The translations under genes and the position numbers were made by a program. 64,000 nt of DNA from Fimousia sp036311565 (lineage in GTDB: Bacteria > Bacillota > Clostridia > Lachnospirales > Lachnospiraceae). Positions 53,578 through 62,213 of the stretch are shown piece by piece (the stretch's first letter is position 1; every line of letters begins with the position of its first letter). Below the pieces are notes generated by a model. That model saw only the letters and a program-made list of their open reading frames with translations, did not search any database and was not told the DNA's origin. The stretch is taken from the NCBI GenBank assembly GCA_036311565.1, contig JAXJPR010000054.1, positions 112,846-176,845 on the forward strand. The letters run 5' to 3'.

Positions 53578-53606
53578 ATTATAACAAATAATATCATATT
53601 TTACAA
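53578..53606 (-). promoter_or_regulatory. Promoter of the permease-apeB unit
   Basis: The minus strand reads TTGTAA (53601-53606), 17 bases, and a perfect TATAAT (53578-53583). Transcription would begin at or next to the hairpin. Confidence 0.75.
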
Positions 53607-53649
53607 AATATTTATATTTATTCTTTGCTTTTCGCCATTTTGCACAATC

Positions 53650-54831
53650 CTATTCCATCCATTGTTCCAAAAGTGGCTTTCGCACCTTTTTTCTTGTAAT
53701 TTCAACCAAATGAAGCTTTGTCATATCCACTACCATAGCCTTGATACGGTCTTTCTTTAGGATCTTTTCCATTTCGATCATCAGCTTTTCTTCTGATTCT
53801 GGCAATTTCATATCAATAAAATCGACAATAATAATACCGGATAAATTCCGAAGCCTCATCTGATATCCAATTTCTCTGGCTGCTTCTAAATTAATTTTTA
53901 GAAAATGATCTTCTACTTTTTTTCCCTTGATAGCCTTACCTGTATTCACATCAATAACTGTCATGGCTTCTGTTGGCTGTATCACCAGATACCCTCCTGA
54001 TTTTAACCAGACTTTTTCCTGGAGAGCCTGCTTTAATTGATGGGAAATTCGATAGATCTGATCCAGACGAATCCCATCCTTTTCAAACAATTGAAGAATT
54101 TTTTGTTCTTCTCCTTCTTCTTCTAGATATTGTGCAATTTTTTCATAAATATCTTTCTGATCAGTAATAATTTCACTTAAACAGGTTTGTTTCTGGTCCC
54201 GGATGAATGATAAATATCCTTTTGGTGCTTCATCTACCAGCTGACCAGCTTTCAAATAGGATGCCCTTTGACAAATTCGGTCATATTTATATATTAATCG
54301 TTCGGCCTCGTTTCTGATATCATCATCAGATGCAGACATGGCATTGGTACGGATAATTATTCCAAAATCCCCTCTTATAAAAGTTTTTGCCAGTTCCTTT
54401 AATTCTGAAACCCTTTTGTCATCATGAATTTTATTTGAAATCCCAATTCCATATTTTTTCGATGTAACTACCAGGTATTTACCAGTAAAATTTAGATTTG
54501 CTGTTACCGTCGGCTGTTTTGTTTTTACATTCTCCCGACTGACCTGAACTAGAATTTCATCTCCTGCTGCCAAGTTTCGGTCTTTTCCTGCAGATAAATA
54601 ATGATGATTATTATTTTCTGTCAGAGAATAATAACAAATTAGTCCATGCTCCACTTCTACAAATGCTGCATTAATATTTTTTACTATATTCTTTACCTTT
54701 GCAACATAAATATTTCCAAGAATGCTATTTGCCTCTTCTTTTTCACAGCCAAACTCTACAATTTTTCCACCTTCCACCATAGCGGTTACAATTTTTCCTT
54801 CATATCGGGTAATAATTATTTTGTCACTCAT
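53650..54831 (-). CDS. rng: Ribonuclease E/G family protein
   Basis: A 393-residue endoribonuclease of the short RNase G type, acting in rRNA and mRNA processing. An S1-like domain (about 35-120) has NILGNIYVAKVKNIVKNINA and AFVEVEHG. The DNase I-like catalytic core carries Mg ligands in TVIDVNTGKA and IIVDFIDM. The zinc-link and large C-terminal scaffold of RNase E are absent. It overlaps the DUF2344 gene by four bases. The rng-then-rplU order is typical, but here a two-gene insertion separates them. Confidence 0.92.
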   Translation of the reverse strand: MSDKIIITRYEGKIVTAMVEGGKIVEFGCEKEEANSILGNIYVAKVKNIVKNINAAFVEVEHGLICYYSLTENNNHHYLSAGKDRNLAAGDEILVQVSRENVKTKQPTVTANLNFTGKYLVVTSKKYGIGISNKIHDDKRVSELKELAKTFIRGDFGIIIRTNAMSASDDDIRNEAERLIYKYDRICQRASYLKAGQLVDEAPKGYLSFIRDQKQTCLSEIITDQKDIYEKIAQYLEEEGEEQKILQLFEKDGIRLDQIYRISHQLKQALQEKVWLKSGGYLVIQPTEAMTVIDVNTGKAIKGKKVEDHFLKINLEAAREIGYQMRLRNLSGIIIVDFIDMKLPESEEKLMIEMEKILKKDRIKAMVVDMTKLHLVEITRKKVRKPLLEQWME

Positions 54832-55520
54832 AGAATATCTTCACCGGCACTTCCCAATGGCATCAAGAGACCATCTTTTTCAAGATACGTATCCAGACGA
54901 TGTACCATAAAAGCAAATGGCTCATGTTCCAGACCCAAATAACGACAAAAGGCTTCCATGACCAGATTCGGTTTTAGATTATTCACACTTCCAGTAGCAA
55001 GTTTCATATAAATGTGTCCGTCTACCACCTTCATATCATAAATCATTGGGCGGATATCAACTTCTTTTTCACTTTTCTTCGTTTTCTTTGTAATTGTAAT
55101 CGTATCCTGTTCAAAGAATTCTTCTGTTTTATCCAGGAATAACTGTTCATCAAAATAGCCATCCCGAAACATAATGCGATAATCTGCACCTGCGACAGAT
55201 GACATGGCATTTTTGCATTTGTCCGGTAATTTCTTAAATTCCAATAATACAATGCCTTCGTTCATTTGAGCATTAATTATATTGATCATCTCTTCAGAAG
55301 AAAGAGTAGAATTAAATTCTGCATCCAGATATTCTCCATCACTGGTCACTCCCAATCCTAAAGGTGCCGCAAATGAAATAATTTGATGTGGGCTATACCC
55401 TTTTGAGTAGGCAATATCTACTTCGGCTCTGCGAAATACTTTCTGAAAATAGCGCATAATGTCTAAATGCCCTATAAATTTTAATGGTCCGTTTTTAGAA
55501 AATTTCATTCTAATCTTCAT
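54828..55520 (-). CDS. TIGR03936/DUF2344 radical SAM-associated protein
   Basis: From ATG 55520 (GGAGG eight bases upstream) it is 230 residues. KIRMKFSKNGPLKFIGHLD and YSKGYSPHQIISFAAPLGLG are family hallmarks. The protein is always next to, or fused with, the TIGR03960 radical SAM enzyme and overlaps it here by 11 bases. Function unknown; a role in tRNA or ribosome modification is suggested by the neighbours. The 3' end overlaps rng as ATGA. Confidence 0.88.
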   Translation of the reverse strand: MKIRMKFSKNGPLKFIGHLDIMRYFQKVFRRAEVDIAYSKGYSPHQIISFAAPLGLGVTSDGEYLDAEFNSTLSSEEMINIINAQMNEGIVLLEFKKLPDKCKNAMSSVAGADYRIMFRDGYFDEQLFLDKTEEFFEQDTITITKKTKKSEKEVDIRPMIYDMKVVDGHIYMKLATGSVNNLKPNLVMEAFCRYLGLEHEPFAFMVHRLDTYLEKDGLLMPLGSAGEDIL

Positions 55521-57369
55521 AGCAGACACCTCCTTTGTATATCGCTGCCCCGCAGCCGGAACATTGCATACGGCAGTTTGGCGTTACATTTTCTGCCATC
55601 GCATTCATCCATTCTCTCTTCATAAACTCTTTTGTCACTCCAATATCAATAAAGTCCCAAGGAAAGACTTCAGCTAAGTCTCTTGGGCGTGTTGTATAAA
55701 AGTCAATATCTACACCTGTTTTATCAAAAGCTTCTAACCATCTATCATAATCAAAGTATTCTGTCCAGGAATCAAATAAGCATCCACTCTTATATGCTTC
55801 ATATACAGACTGAGCCACTTTTCTGTCTCCTCTGGCCAAAACACCTTCTAAAATCGTTGTCTTAGCATCATGCCATTTAAAACTTAAACTTTTTCTGTTT
55901 ACCTGTTCTTTGAATGTATCATTGACCAAATGTGCCCGATCCATGTATTCCTTTGGTGCAAACATGGTCGCCCACTGAAATGGTGTAAATGGTTTTGGTA
56001 CAAAGAAAGAAGCACTGGCAGTAATCTGCACTCTTCCATTTCTCTCATGTTTTGGAATGGAATAGTATTCCTCTGCAATTTTCTGAGCCAGATAAGCAAT
56101 TCCCTTTTGGTCCTCTTCATTTTCAGTCGGAAGTCCCAACATGAAATATAATTTTACCCGGTTCCATCCGCCTTTAAATGCCTCTTTGGCACCGCTTAAG
56201 ATAACTTCTTCTGTCAATCCTTTGTTAATGACGTCCCGAAGTCTCTGAGATCCTGCTTCCGGTGCAAAAGTCAGACTGCTCTTTTTTACATCTTGTACTT
56301 TGCTCATAACATCTAAAGAAAATGCATCAATTCGAAGGGATGGAAGAGAGATATTCACCCCCTGTTTTCCAAATTCTTCAATCAGAAAATACGTTAATTC
56401 TTTTAATTGTGGATAATCACTGGAGCTTAAAGAACTTAAAGAAATTTCTCCATGCCCAGTATTCTTTAACATCTTATACGCATAATCTTTTAATACTTCT
56501 AATGAGCGGCCTCTGGTCGGCCGATACAACATTCCTGCCTGGCAGAAACGGCACCCACGAATACATCCTCTCTGAATTTCAAGAACTACCCTGTCCTGTG
56601 TTACCTTAATATATGGTACGATCGGCTTTTCCGGATAAGGTGCCTCAGACATATCAGAAACTACCTGTTTTTTTACTTTTGCAGGTACCCCTTCCGAGAT
56701 TGGCGCAATTTCTTTTACGGTTCCATCTTCATGATAAGAAACCTCATATAAAGAAGGCACATAGATTCCCTCGATCTGTGCTGCACGGTACAAAAATCTC
56801 TTTCTATTAAATCCTTGTTCTTTTTCCTCTTTATATAAATCAATCAGGTCAAAATATACGGTTTCTCCTTCTCCGATATAAAATAAGTCAAAAAATTCTG
56901 CAATTGGCTCAGGATTATACGTACATGGACCTCCACCAATGACAATTGGATGTTCTTCCGTACGGTCTTTTGCCCAGATTGGAATCTGGCTCAATTCCAA
57001 TACTTGAAGAATGTTGGTATAGCACATTTCATACTGAATAGTCACTCCAAGAAAATCAAAATCCTTAATTGGATCCTGAGACTCTAATGCAAACAACGGA
57101 ATCTTTTGTTGCCTCATAATCTTGTCCAAATCAGTCCATGGAGAATATACACGCTCACAATATACATCATCTCTTCTGTTAAACATATCATATAAAATCT
57201 GAATTCCTAAATGAGACATTCCAATTTCATATACATCTGGAAAACACATTGCAAAACGCACGTCTACGTTTTCCGGATTCTTTTTTACACTATTTACTTC
57301 ATTTCCAATATATCTTGCTGGTTTTTCAATCGTCAGCAAGATTTCATCTGATAACGCTAATTTTTGCAT
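55510..57369 (-). CDS. TIGR03960-family B12-binding-like radical SAM protein
   Basis: A 619-residue enzyme. The N-terminal cobalamin-binding-like domain (about 35-180, MCFPDVYEIGMSHLGIQIL) is followed by the radical SAM core with CX3CX2C in RGCIRGCRFCQAG. A C-terminal region ends in a Cys-rich CRMQCSGCGAAIYKGG motif. Substrate unknown. It heads the operon with DUF2344 and rng, a strongly conserved trio in Clostridia. Confidence 0.9.
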   Translation of the reverse strand: MQKLALSDEILLTIEKPARYIGNEVNSVKKNPENVDVRFAMCFPDVYEIGMSHLGIQILYDMFNRRDDVYCERVYSPWTDLDKIMRQQKIPLFALESQDPIKDFDFLGVTIQYEMCYTNILQVLELSQIPIWAKDRTEEHPIVIGGGPCTYNPEPIAEFFDLFYIGEGETVYFDLIDLYKEEKEQGFNRKRFLYRAAQIEGIYVPSLYEVSYHEDGTVKEIAPISEGVPAKVKKQVVSDMSEAPYPEKPIVPYIKVTQDRVVLEIQRGCIRGCRFCQAGMLYRPTRGRSLEVLKDYAYKMLKNTGHGEISLSSLSSSDYPQLKELTYFLIEEFGKQGVNISLPSLRIDAFSLDVMSKVQDVKKSSLTFAPEAGSQRLRDVINKGLTEEVILSGAKEAFKGGWNRVKLYFMLGLPTENEEDQKGIAYLAQKIAEEYYSIPKHERNGRVQITASASFFVPKPFTPFQWATMFAPKEYMDRAHLVNDTFKEQVNRKSLSFKWHDAKTTILEGVLARGDRKVAQSVYEAYKSGCLFDSWTEYFDYDRWLEAFDKTGVDIDFYTTRPRDLAEVFPWDFIDIGVTKEFMKREWMNAMAENVTPNCRMQCSGCGAAIYKGGVCYED

Positions 57370-57464
57370 AAATTAAACCCTTTTCTCTTCATCGTCTTTT
57401 TGTCAACTTCTACTATTATACGCATTTGAGGATAGAACATCAAGGTTTGAAAATAAATATGGCA

Positions 57465-57492
57465 AAAAGGAAATGATAAAACATTTCCTTTT
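57465..57492. terminator. Terminator downstream of the multicopper oxidase gene
   Basis: AAAAGGAAATG (57465-57475) and CATTTCCTTTT (57482-57492) form an 11-base stem with a 6-base loop. T-runs close the stem on both strands. It separates the oxidase gene from the ribosome-linked operon on the same strand. Confidence 0.8.
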
Positions 57493-57509
57493 CGTCATAA
57501 ATAAAGCTA

Positions 57510-60500
57510 TTATTTTCCTCTTCGGATACAATCTACTGCTCTTTGGCAAAGATTACGGCACTTGCACTTAAATCCCCGTTTCATGACACGGAAAATTCCC
57601 CACATTCCAGACTCTACATCCCATCTTAAACTACCAGAACGATAAAGATAATCTCCCGGACATGATGCTCCTCCAATCAATTCCATATTGAAAGAATTTC
57701 CAATACTAATTCCCCCCTGAAAAGAACGAGTTGTAAATACTTCTATTGTATCTTTCTCTTTCCATTCATGATCATGAATACAAAATCCCACATTTCGCGG
57801 TTTATCTGCAGGCATCATTGTACGGAAAATTACTCTGTCTCCTGGATATGTCCGAAAGACAGGAGTTGCTGGATCTCCATGAATCCGGCTGCTAAATATT
57901 TTGGAAATTCTCTTATCGTATTCTAACCGATTGGCAAATCGTTCTGAACGATAATTATATCCTTTTTCACCAGTATCTTCATGATCGATCTCTTCTCCAT
58001 CTGCCTGAGCAGTGGTTTTTATCAATCTTCCATTTTCATCCAGCATTCGAATTCCATTTTGTATCATAACAACACATTCCTGAAAGCTATCCATACCAGG
58101 AGCTGTAATAACTGCCTGCTCATCATAAAGAGTTTTTGTAACGAATCTGGTCCGATACCATTTGGCCCCTGCAGGTTCGATTATGATTGTTCCAAATAAT
58201 CCATGATACCTGTGATTGCGCATATCTCCAAATGATTGAATGATACACGCCCCATATTCCCGATCTGCATGCCACAGGTATTTTTTACTCTCCCCCACAC
58301 CAACCGTCTGCTCTCTATGATTATATCCTACATTAATCCCAGAATCACAGACCGGATTGTATTGTAAGAATTGCGGATTAATAGATACACGCATGGATGG
58401 CTCATGCTCATAATCTAATGGCACACTTGGATATTCCTGAAATGGAATTGGCTGTTCTAAATCAAACAGATTATGAAGTGTCACTTCAATCCAGTCTCCT
58501 GCATTTGCCCGTAGTATCAAAGGCTTTGCTCTATAATCTTTTTTTCTCACCTTTTCTAATTCTTCCACTGGAACAAAAATCAGACCATCTGGGTCATGAT
58601 CTCCATGACAATTGTATAAAATATCTTTTTGAATTGCAGCTATTTCATACTTGCGGATAACAGCATCTTTTCCTGGACACGGAGGAAGCGGCAAAATCTG
58701 CTTTTTCCCTTTACACAAAGGCTTTAACTTTCTTCCTACTTTATCATATGCTCTTATAATTCCCCATAAACCAAGCCATGCATCATCCATACCACCGAAA
58801 TAATAAAGATAATCCCCAGCTTCATAAGAACTGTCAATATGAATATTAAATGCTTCTGAAATTCCTATCGTCTGGGACGCTTCATATGATGTATGAACTG
58901 ATTTTTCTTCCTGTTTCCAGGATAGCCCAGTTGTATTGAAAGCATGCTGTTCTTCATGAGCACCATCCAATAACCGTATCATGATTTCATCTCCAGGATA
59001 AGTCTCTAAGATTGGCGTTGCTGGATCTCCATGAACCAGAGAACTAAAGATATAAGCGGGGTCTTCTTTCAATTTTAAACGTTCTCTCATAGGTTCTGAC
59101 CGATAATTGATTCCCATAACGCCCGGGTCATCATGAGAACCTGGAACTTCTGGTGGATTTAAAGGATTTCCATCTTTATCGAATAAAAATGCAAAGTCAT
59201 GCACAAACAGGGAAAATTCACGAAACGAAGTTCCATCCCTTCTTTTAATAACTGCTTGTGTTCCAAATGTGATTTCTTTTCCATTGCGAATATTATGAAA
59301 CGTTGCTCCTGCCTCTTCAACGATCAGCGCACCAAATACTCCATGTTGTTGATGGGAATTGGCAAACAGATGATCATGAAAAAATACCGTCTTTAACTCC
59401 TCATTTGCAAAAAAGCGTTCCACCAGTGTTTCATATTGTCCTGCTCCTGCAATATTATTCCATCCATTGGCCGCTCCATCAGAAACGATGGTATCAAATT
59501 TCACCAAATGAATATGATAGCCTACGATATTCGTTATGGTTTCCATTTGAAATGGACTGGCCTCCAAACGGTCTGGCAGCAGATTTGTAAGACGGATCTC
59601 TATGCAGTCTCCTGCATTTGCCCGGATCACCAATGGCTCCACTTTTATCTTATTTTCTTCTACCTTCTTAATATAATGTTCCAGACCTCCATGTCGTTTT
59701 AATTCTTCTTTTAATACAAAAAATCTTCCCTGTGGATCATTCCATCCATAAGAATTGTAGGTCACTTTCGCCTGTACTATGGCAATTTCAAATACTTTCA
59801 CCTGATTTTTTTCTTTTTCACATCCACATTTTCTATCGGTATGACAAGGACAGGTATCCGTATATAACGCTCCAGGTTCATGGTGTTCCACAAAATTAGC
59901 CCGTTCTAAAGGGGTTGGTTCAATGAGATTTTCTCCATCTGAATCCAAAATTCCCAAAGGCGGCTGTAATGGACGCTGCCCGAATGTTCCTTTTATAAAA
60001 TTTGGATATCCTGGGTAATCTTTTTCTTTCTTTGACGGTCTTCTCCGATCTTTTAGTGGCATTAGCGGTGCAATCCTGGTGCCATCCGGAAGTTCTCCGT
60101 TTCCGTCTTCCAGCCGGTCGAACACTCTCCATAAAGTCCACATTCCCTCATGAAAATGAGGATATAAATGACAGTGGAAGATGGCATCACCAATCATTCC
60201 GTTCAAACTTCCCGCTCCATACAAAATATCCAGTGTATAACTTTCCTGAGGACTTAACGTAATGGAATCAATAATTTGTGAGTTCTGATTGTCTCCCTCC
60301 AGTCTCCATTGATGATTGTGAAGATGAAATACATGGGTTTCTTTTATACCACCATGAATCAGCCGGATTTTAGATGGATCTCCTACATAGGCCCTTAAGA
60401 TTGGCGGTGCAGGATCTCCATATACCCAGGAACTCATAGAAATATCTTCACCGGTATCCGCATGCTCATCTGTCAAAGGATTCCTGTTTCTCATTGGCTC

Positions 60501-61196
60501 TGACCGATAACTAATACCAGTTGTAGCAGACGGAAGACCGGTATGAGGATCTACGGGCTGTTCTCCATTTTTATCTTTTATTTCGATTTCATCATGGAAG
60601 AACACTGCATATTCACGAAAAGCATTTCCTGCCTTAGGATAAATATCTGCAAACAATCCTGTTTCTAATTCTTTTCCTGTTTCCGGGTCGAACCATTCAG
60701 ACTCTGCTGGTTCAACAATGATCGCTCCAAATAACCCATGTACATTGGTTCCTTCTTCACTGCTTCTGGTATCTCCCATATCCTGAAACGGATATACTCC
60801 TTCCCGATGCGCATACCAAATATACGTAATTTCGTGCTTTGTTGTAGAATTTTTATTATATCCGACTTCTGCTCCATCTGATGAATTTACTTCATACGGT
60901 AATCCCTGTACATGAATGGATAATGCCCGATTTAGTGAATGACTAAATTTCACGATAATTTTTTCACCAAGATTTGCACGGATGACCAATGGTACCACTT
61001 TTTCATAAGGTTGTGGAATCTCCTTAGAAAAATATTCCAGAGCCTTTTTCTTTATCTCTTTTGCATCTTTTTTTAAGACATATAAAAGTCCATTTGGGTC
61101 ATGATCCCCATATTGATTGTAAACAATTGGAATTTCTATAGCTTCAATCTCGTAATAGCGTATTGGTTCTTGTTTTGGATAAGCACATAACTCCAT
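57510..61196 (-). CDS. Giant three-repeat multicopper oxidase, MnxG-like
   Basis: A 1228-residue protein of three homologous repeats beginning near residues 14, 465 and 847. Each opens with an EI-A-I----YN--G--DP-G pattern and each probably holds two cupredoxin domains. All canonical copper ligands are present. Repeat 1 has HxxHxH (H288, H291, H293) and HCHxxxHxxxxM (H341, C342, H343, H347, M352). Repeat 2 has HxH (H561, H563) and HxH (H607, H609). Repeat 3 lacks them. This places the C-D motifs before A-B, the reverse of laccases. A linker has CPCHTDRKCGC (449-459) and the tail is Cys-rich. There is no signal peptide. GGGAGG precedes the ATG. Size and layout resemble MnxG, the Mn(II) oxidase of Bacillus spores. 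Confidence 0.88.
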   Translation of the reverse strand: MELCAYPKQEPIRYYEIEAIEIPIVYNQYGDHDPNGLLYVLKKDAKEIKKKALEYFSKEIPQPYEKVVPLVIRANLGEKIIVKFSHSLNRALSIHVQGLPYEVNSSDGAEVGYNKNSTTKHEITYIWYAHREGVYPFQDMGDTRSSEEGTNVHGLFGAIIVEPAESEWFDPETGKELETGLFADIYPKAGNAFREYAVFFHDEIEIKDKNGEQPVDPHTGLPSATTGISYRSEPMRNRNPLTDEHADTGEDISMSSWVYGDPAPPILRAYVGDPSKIRLIHGGIKETHVFHLHNHQWRLEGDNQNSQIIDSITLSPQESYTLDILYGAGSLNGMIGDAIFHCHLYPHFHEGMWTLWRVFDRLEDGNGELPDGTRIAPLMPLKDRRRPSKKEKDYPGYPNFIKGTFGQRPLQPPLGILDSDGENLIEPTPLERANFVEHHEPGALYTDTCPCHTDRKCGCEKEKNQVKVFEIAIVQAKVTYNSYGWNDPQGRFFVLKEELKRHGGLEHYIKKVEENKIKVEPLVIRANAGDCIEIRLTNLLPDRLEASPFQMETITNIVGYHIHLVKFDTIVSDGAANGWNNIAGAGQYETLVERFFANEELKTVFFHDHLFANSHQQHGVFGALIVEEAGATFHNIRNGKEITFGTQAVIKRRDGTSFREFSLFVHDFAFLFDKDGNPLNPPEVPGSHDDPGVMGINYRSEPMRERLKLKEDPAYIFSSLVHGDPATPILETYPGDEIMIRLLDGAHEEQHAFNTTGLSWKQEEKSVHTSYEASQTIGISEAFNIHIDSSYEAGDYLYYFGGMDDAWLGLWGIIRAYDKVGRKLKPLCKGKKQILPLPPCPGKDAVIRKYEIAAIQKDILYNCHGDHDPDGLIFVPVEELEKVRKKDYRAKPLILRANAGDWIEVTLHNLFDLEQPIPFQEYPSVPLDYEHEPSMRVSINPQFLQYNPVCDSGINVGYNHREQTVGVGESKKYLWHADREYGACIIQSFGDMRNHRYHGLFGTIIIEPAGAKWYRTRFVTKTLYDEQAVITAPGMDSFQECVVMIQNGIRMLDENGRLIKTTAQADGEEIDHEDTGEKGYNYRSERFANRLEYDKRISKIFSSRIHGDPATPVFRTYPGDRVIFRTMMPADKPRNVGFCIHDHEWKEKDTIEVFTTRSFQGGISIGNSFNMELIGGASCPGDYLYRSGSLRWDVESGMWGIFRVMKRGFKCKCRNLCQRAVDCIRRGK

Positions 61197-62106
61197 ATGA
61201 TCCCTCCCAATCTCTTGTTTCTAACAGTCTGATATAATGATTTGCTTCTCTTAAGACGTGATCTGCTAAAAGAGGAAGAATAATGGACGAAATCTGACAT
61301 TCTAAAATTCCTTCCGTTCCTGCAGTTTTAAATTCCTTATATTTTCTTGTTTCCTCCAAAGATTTTCTTCGCAGATGCTCCATAGCATCGCACTCTTTAG
61401 ACTGAGCCATTTCTAACAATTCCTGGTATTCTTTTGCGAAACCATCAGCAACAGCGATCAACTGTTCTTCAGATGGATCTAGCAAACCACGAATAAACAT
61501 CGCATGTTCCATCATGATACGATTCCAAAAACTTTCTAATTCTCCTATTTTTTCTCTTGATATCTTCTTATTTGACACAAGTTCCTGAACAATCGAACGA
61601 TACATTCTTGCTTCTCTAGTGATATGCTCTACTAACAATGGATAGTTAGCATTATATAATTTACAATTCTCCATTCGATTTAAAATCGCTTCTTTAAATT
61701 CAATAAAATCAGAAAGTAAGGAAAGCACCATATCATTTAATCTGCGAATACGAAACATCCGTTCTCTGCTGATTTCAGATGGGCATCCTTCTCTTAATTG
61801 TTTTTCTGCCCGGGAAATCCGACTATCAATTGGTATTCCACTTAAACGCTGGGTAGCTTCCTCTGCCGGTATTGTAAAGGAAGTTATAATTTCTTCAGAA
61901 TTCAAAAAAGAACGGTCCATCATTCCCTGACTCAGTCTGACTGTTTGACCAAGCAGACTTTCTAGTTGCCTGCGAAACCAGTCCGCTTTTCGAATCCATT
62001 CTCTTTCTGCACACGGAAATCCTGCTTCTAAAAACAAAGCATGCTCTTTCATGATACGAAGAAAAAACAAATGGGTTTCTAATGATAATATTGCATAATT
62101 TCTCAT
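61144..62106 (-). CDS. DUF2935 four-helix-bundle protein (putative di-metal, spore-associated)
   Basis: A 320-residue all-helical protein with two DUF2935 repeats (about 1-135 and 140-300). Potential metal-binding His/Glu pairs recur: ETHLFFLRIMKEHALFLEAG, MMEHAMFIRGLL and ADHVLREANHYIRLLE. The family has a ferritin/hemerythrin-like bundle and is frequent in spore formers. The start is ATG 62106 with only a weak ribosome-binding site. The last 53 bases overlap the oxidase gene, giving a short non-family tail (SYGVMCLSKTRTNTLLRD) and supplying the oxidase's GGGAGG. No signal peptide. I infer a functional partnership with the oxidase. Confidence 0.82.
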   Translation of the reverse strand: MRNYAILSLETHLFFLRIMKEHALFLEAGFPCAEREWIRKADWFRRQLESLLGQTVRLSQGMMDRSFLNSEEIITSFTIPAEEATQRLSGIPIDSRISRAEKQLREGCPSEISRERMFRIRRLNDMVLSLLSDFIEFKEAILNRMENCKLYNANYPLLVEHITREARMYRSIVQELVSNKKISREKIGELESFWNRIMMEHAMFIRGLLDPSEEQLIAVADGFAKEYQELLEMAQSKECDAMEHLRRKSLEETRKYKEFKTAGTEGILECQISSIILPLLADHVLREANHYIRLLETRDWEGSYGVMCLSKTRTNTLLRD

Positions 62107-62139
62107 TTTCAATCATATCTTTATATATTATATTCTATA

Positions 62140-62168
62140 TACTATATGAAGAAAAAAATAAGAAGTGC
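62140..62168 (-). promoter_or_regulatory. Sporulation sigma (K/E-type) promoter candidate for DUF2935-oxidase
   Basis: On the minus strand GCACTT (62163-62168) is followed, 16 bases after its AC, by CATATAGTA (62140-62148). This matches the mother-cell sigma-K pattern mACm-N16-CATAnnnTA with one mismatch in the -35. No sigma-A promoter is evident in this gap. The -35 lies in the outer end of the upstream gene's terminator stem. Confidence 0.5.
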
Positions 62169-62210
62169 TTTCCCAAAATTCAGAAAAAACCCATTTTAGG
62201 AAAGCACTTC
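62162..62210 (-). terminator. Terminator of the SGNH hydrolase gene
   Basis: GAAGTGCTTTCC (62162-62173) and GGAAAGCACTTC (62199-62210) pair over 12 bases with a 25-base loop. The minus strand continues with a T-rich tract. Confidence 0.75.
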
Positions 62211-62213
62211 CTT

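Noticed and set aside
57510..61196. Three tandem oxidase repeats as an assembly artefact or gene fusion error
   Set aside because: The repeats are highly diverged in DNA and protein, with copper motifs distributed between them in a complementary way; this is an old internal triplication.
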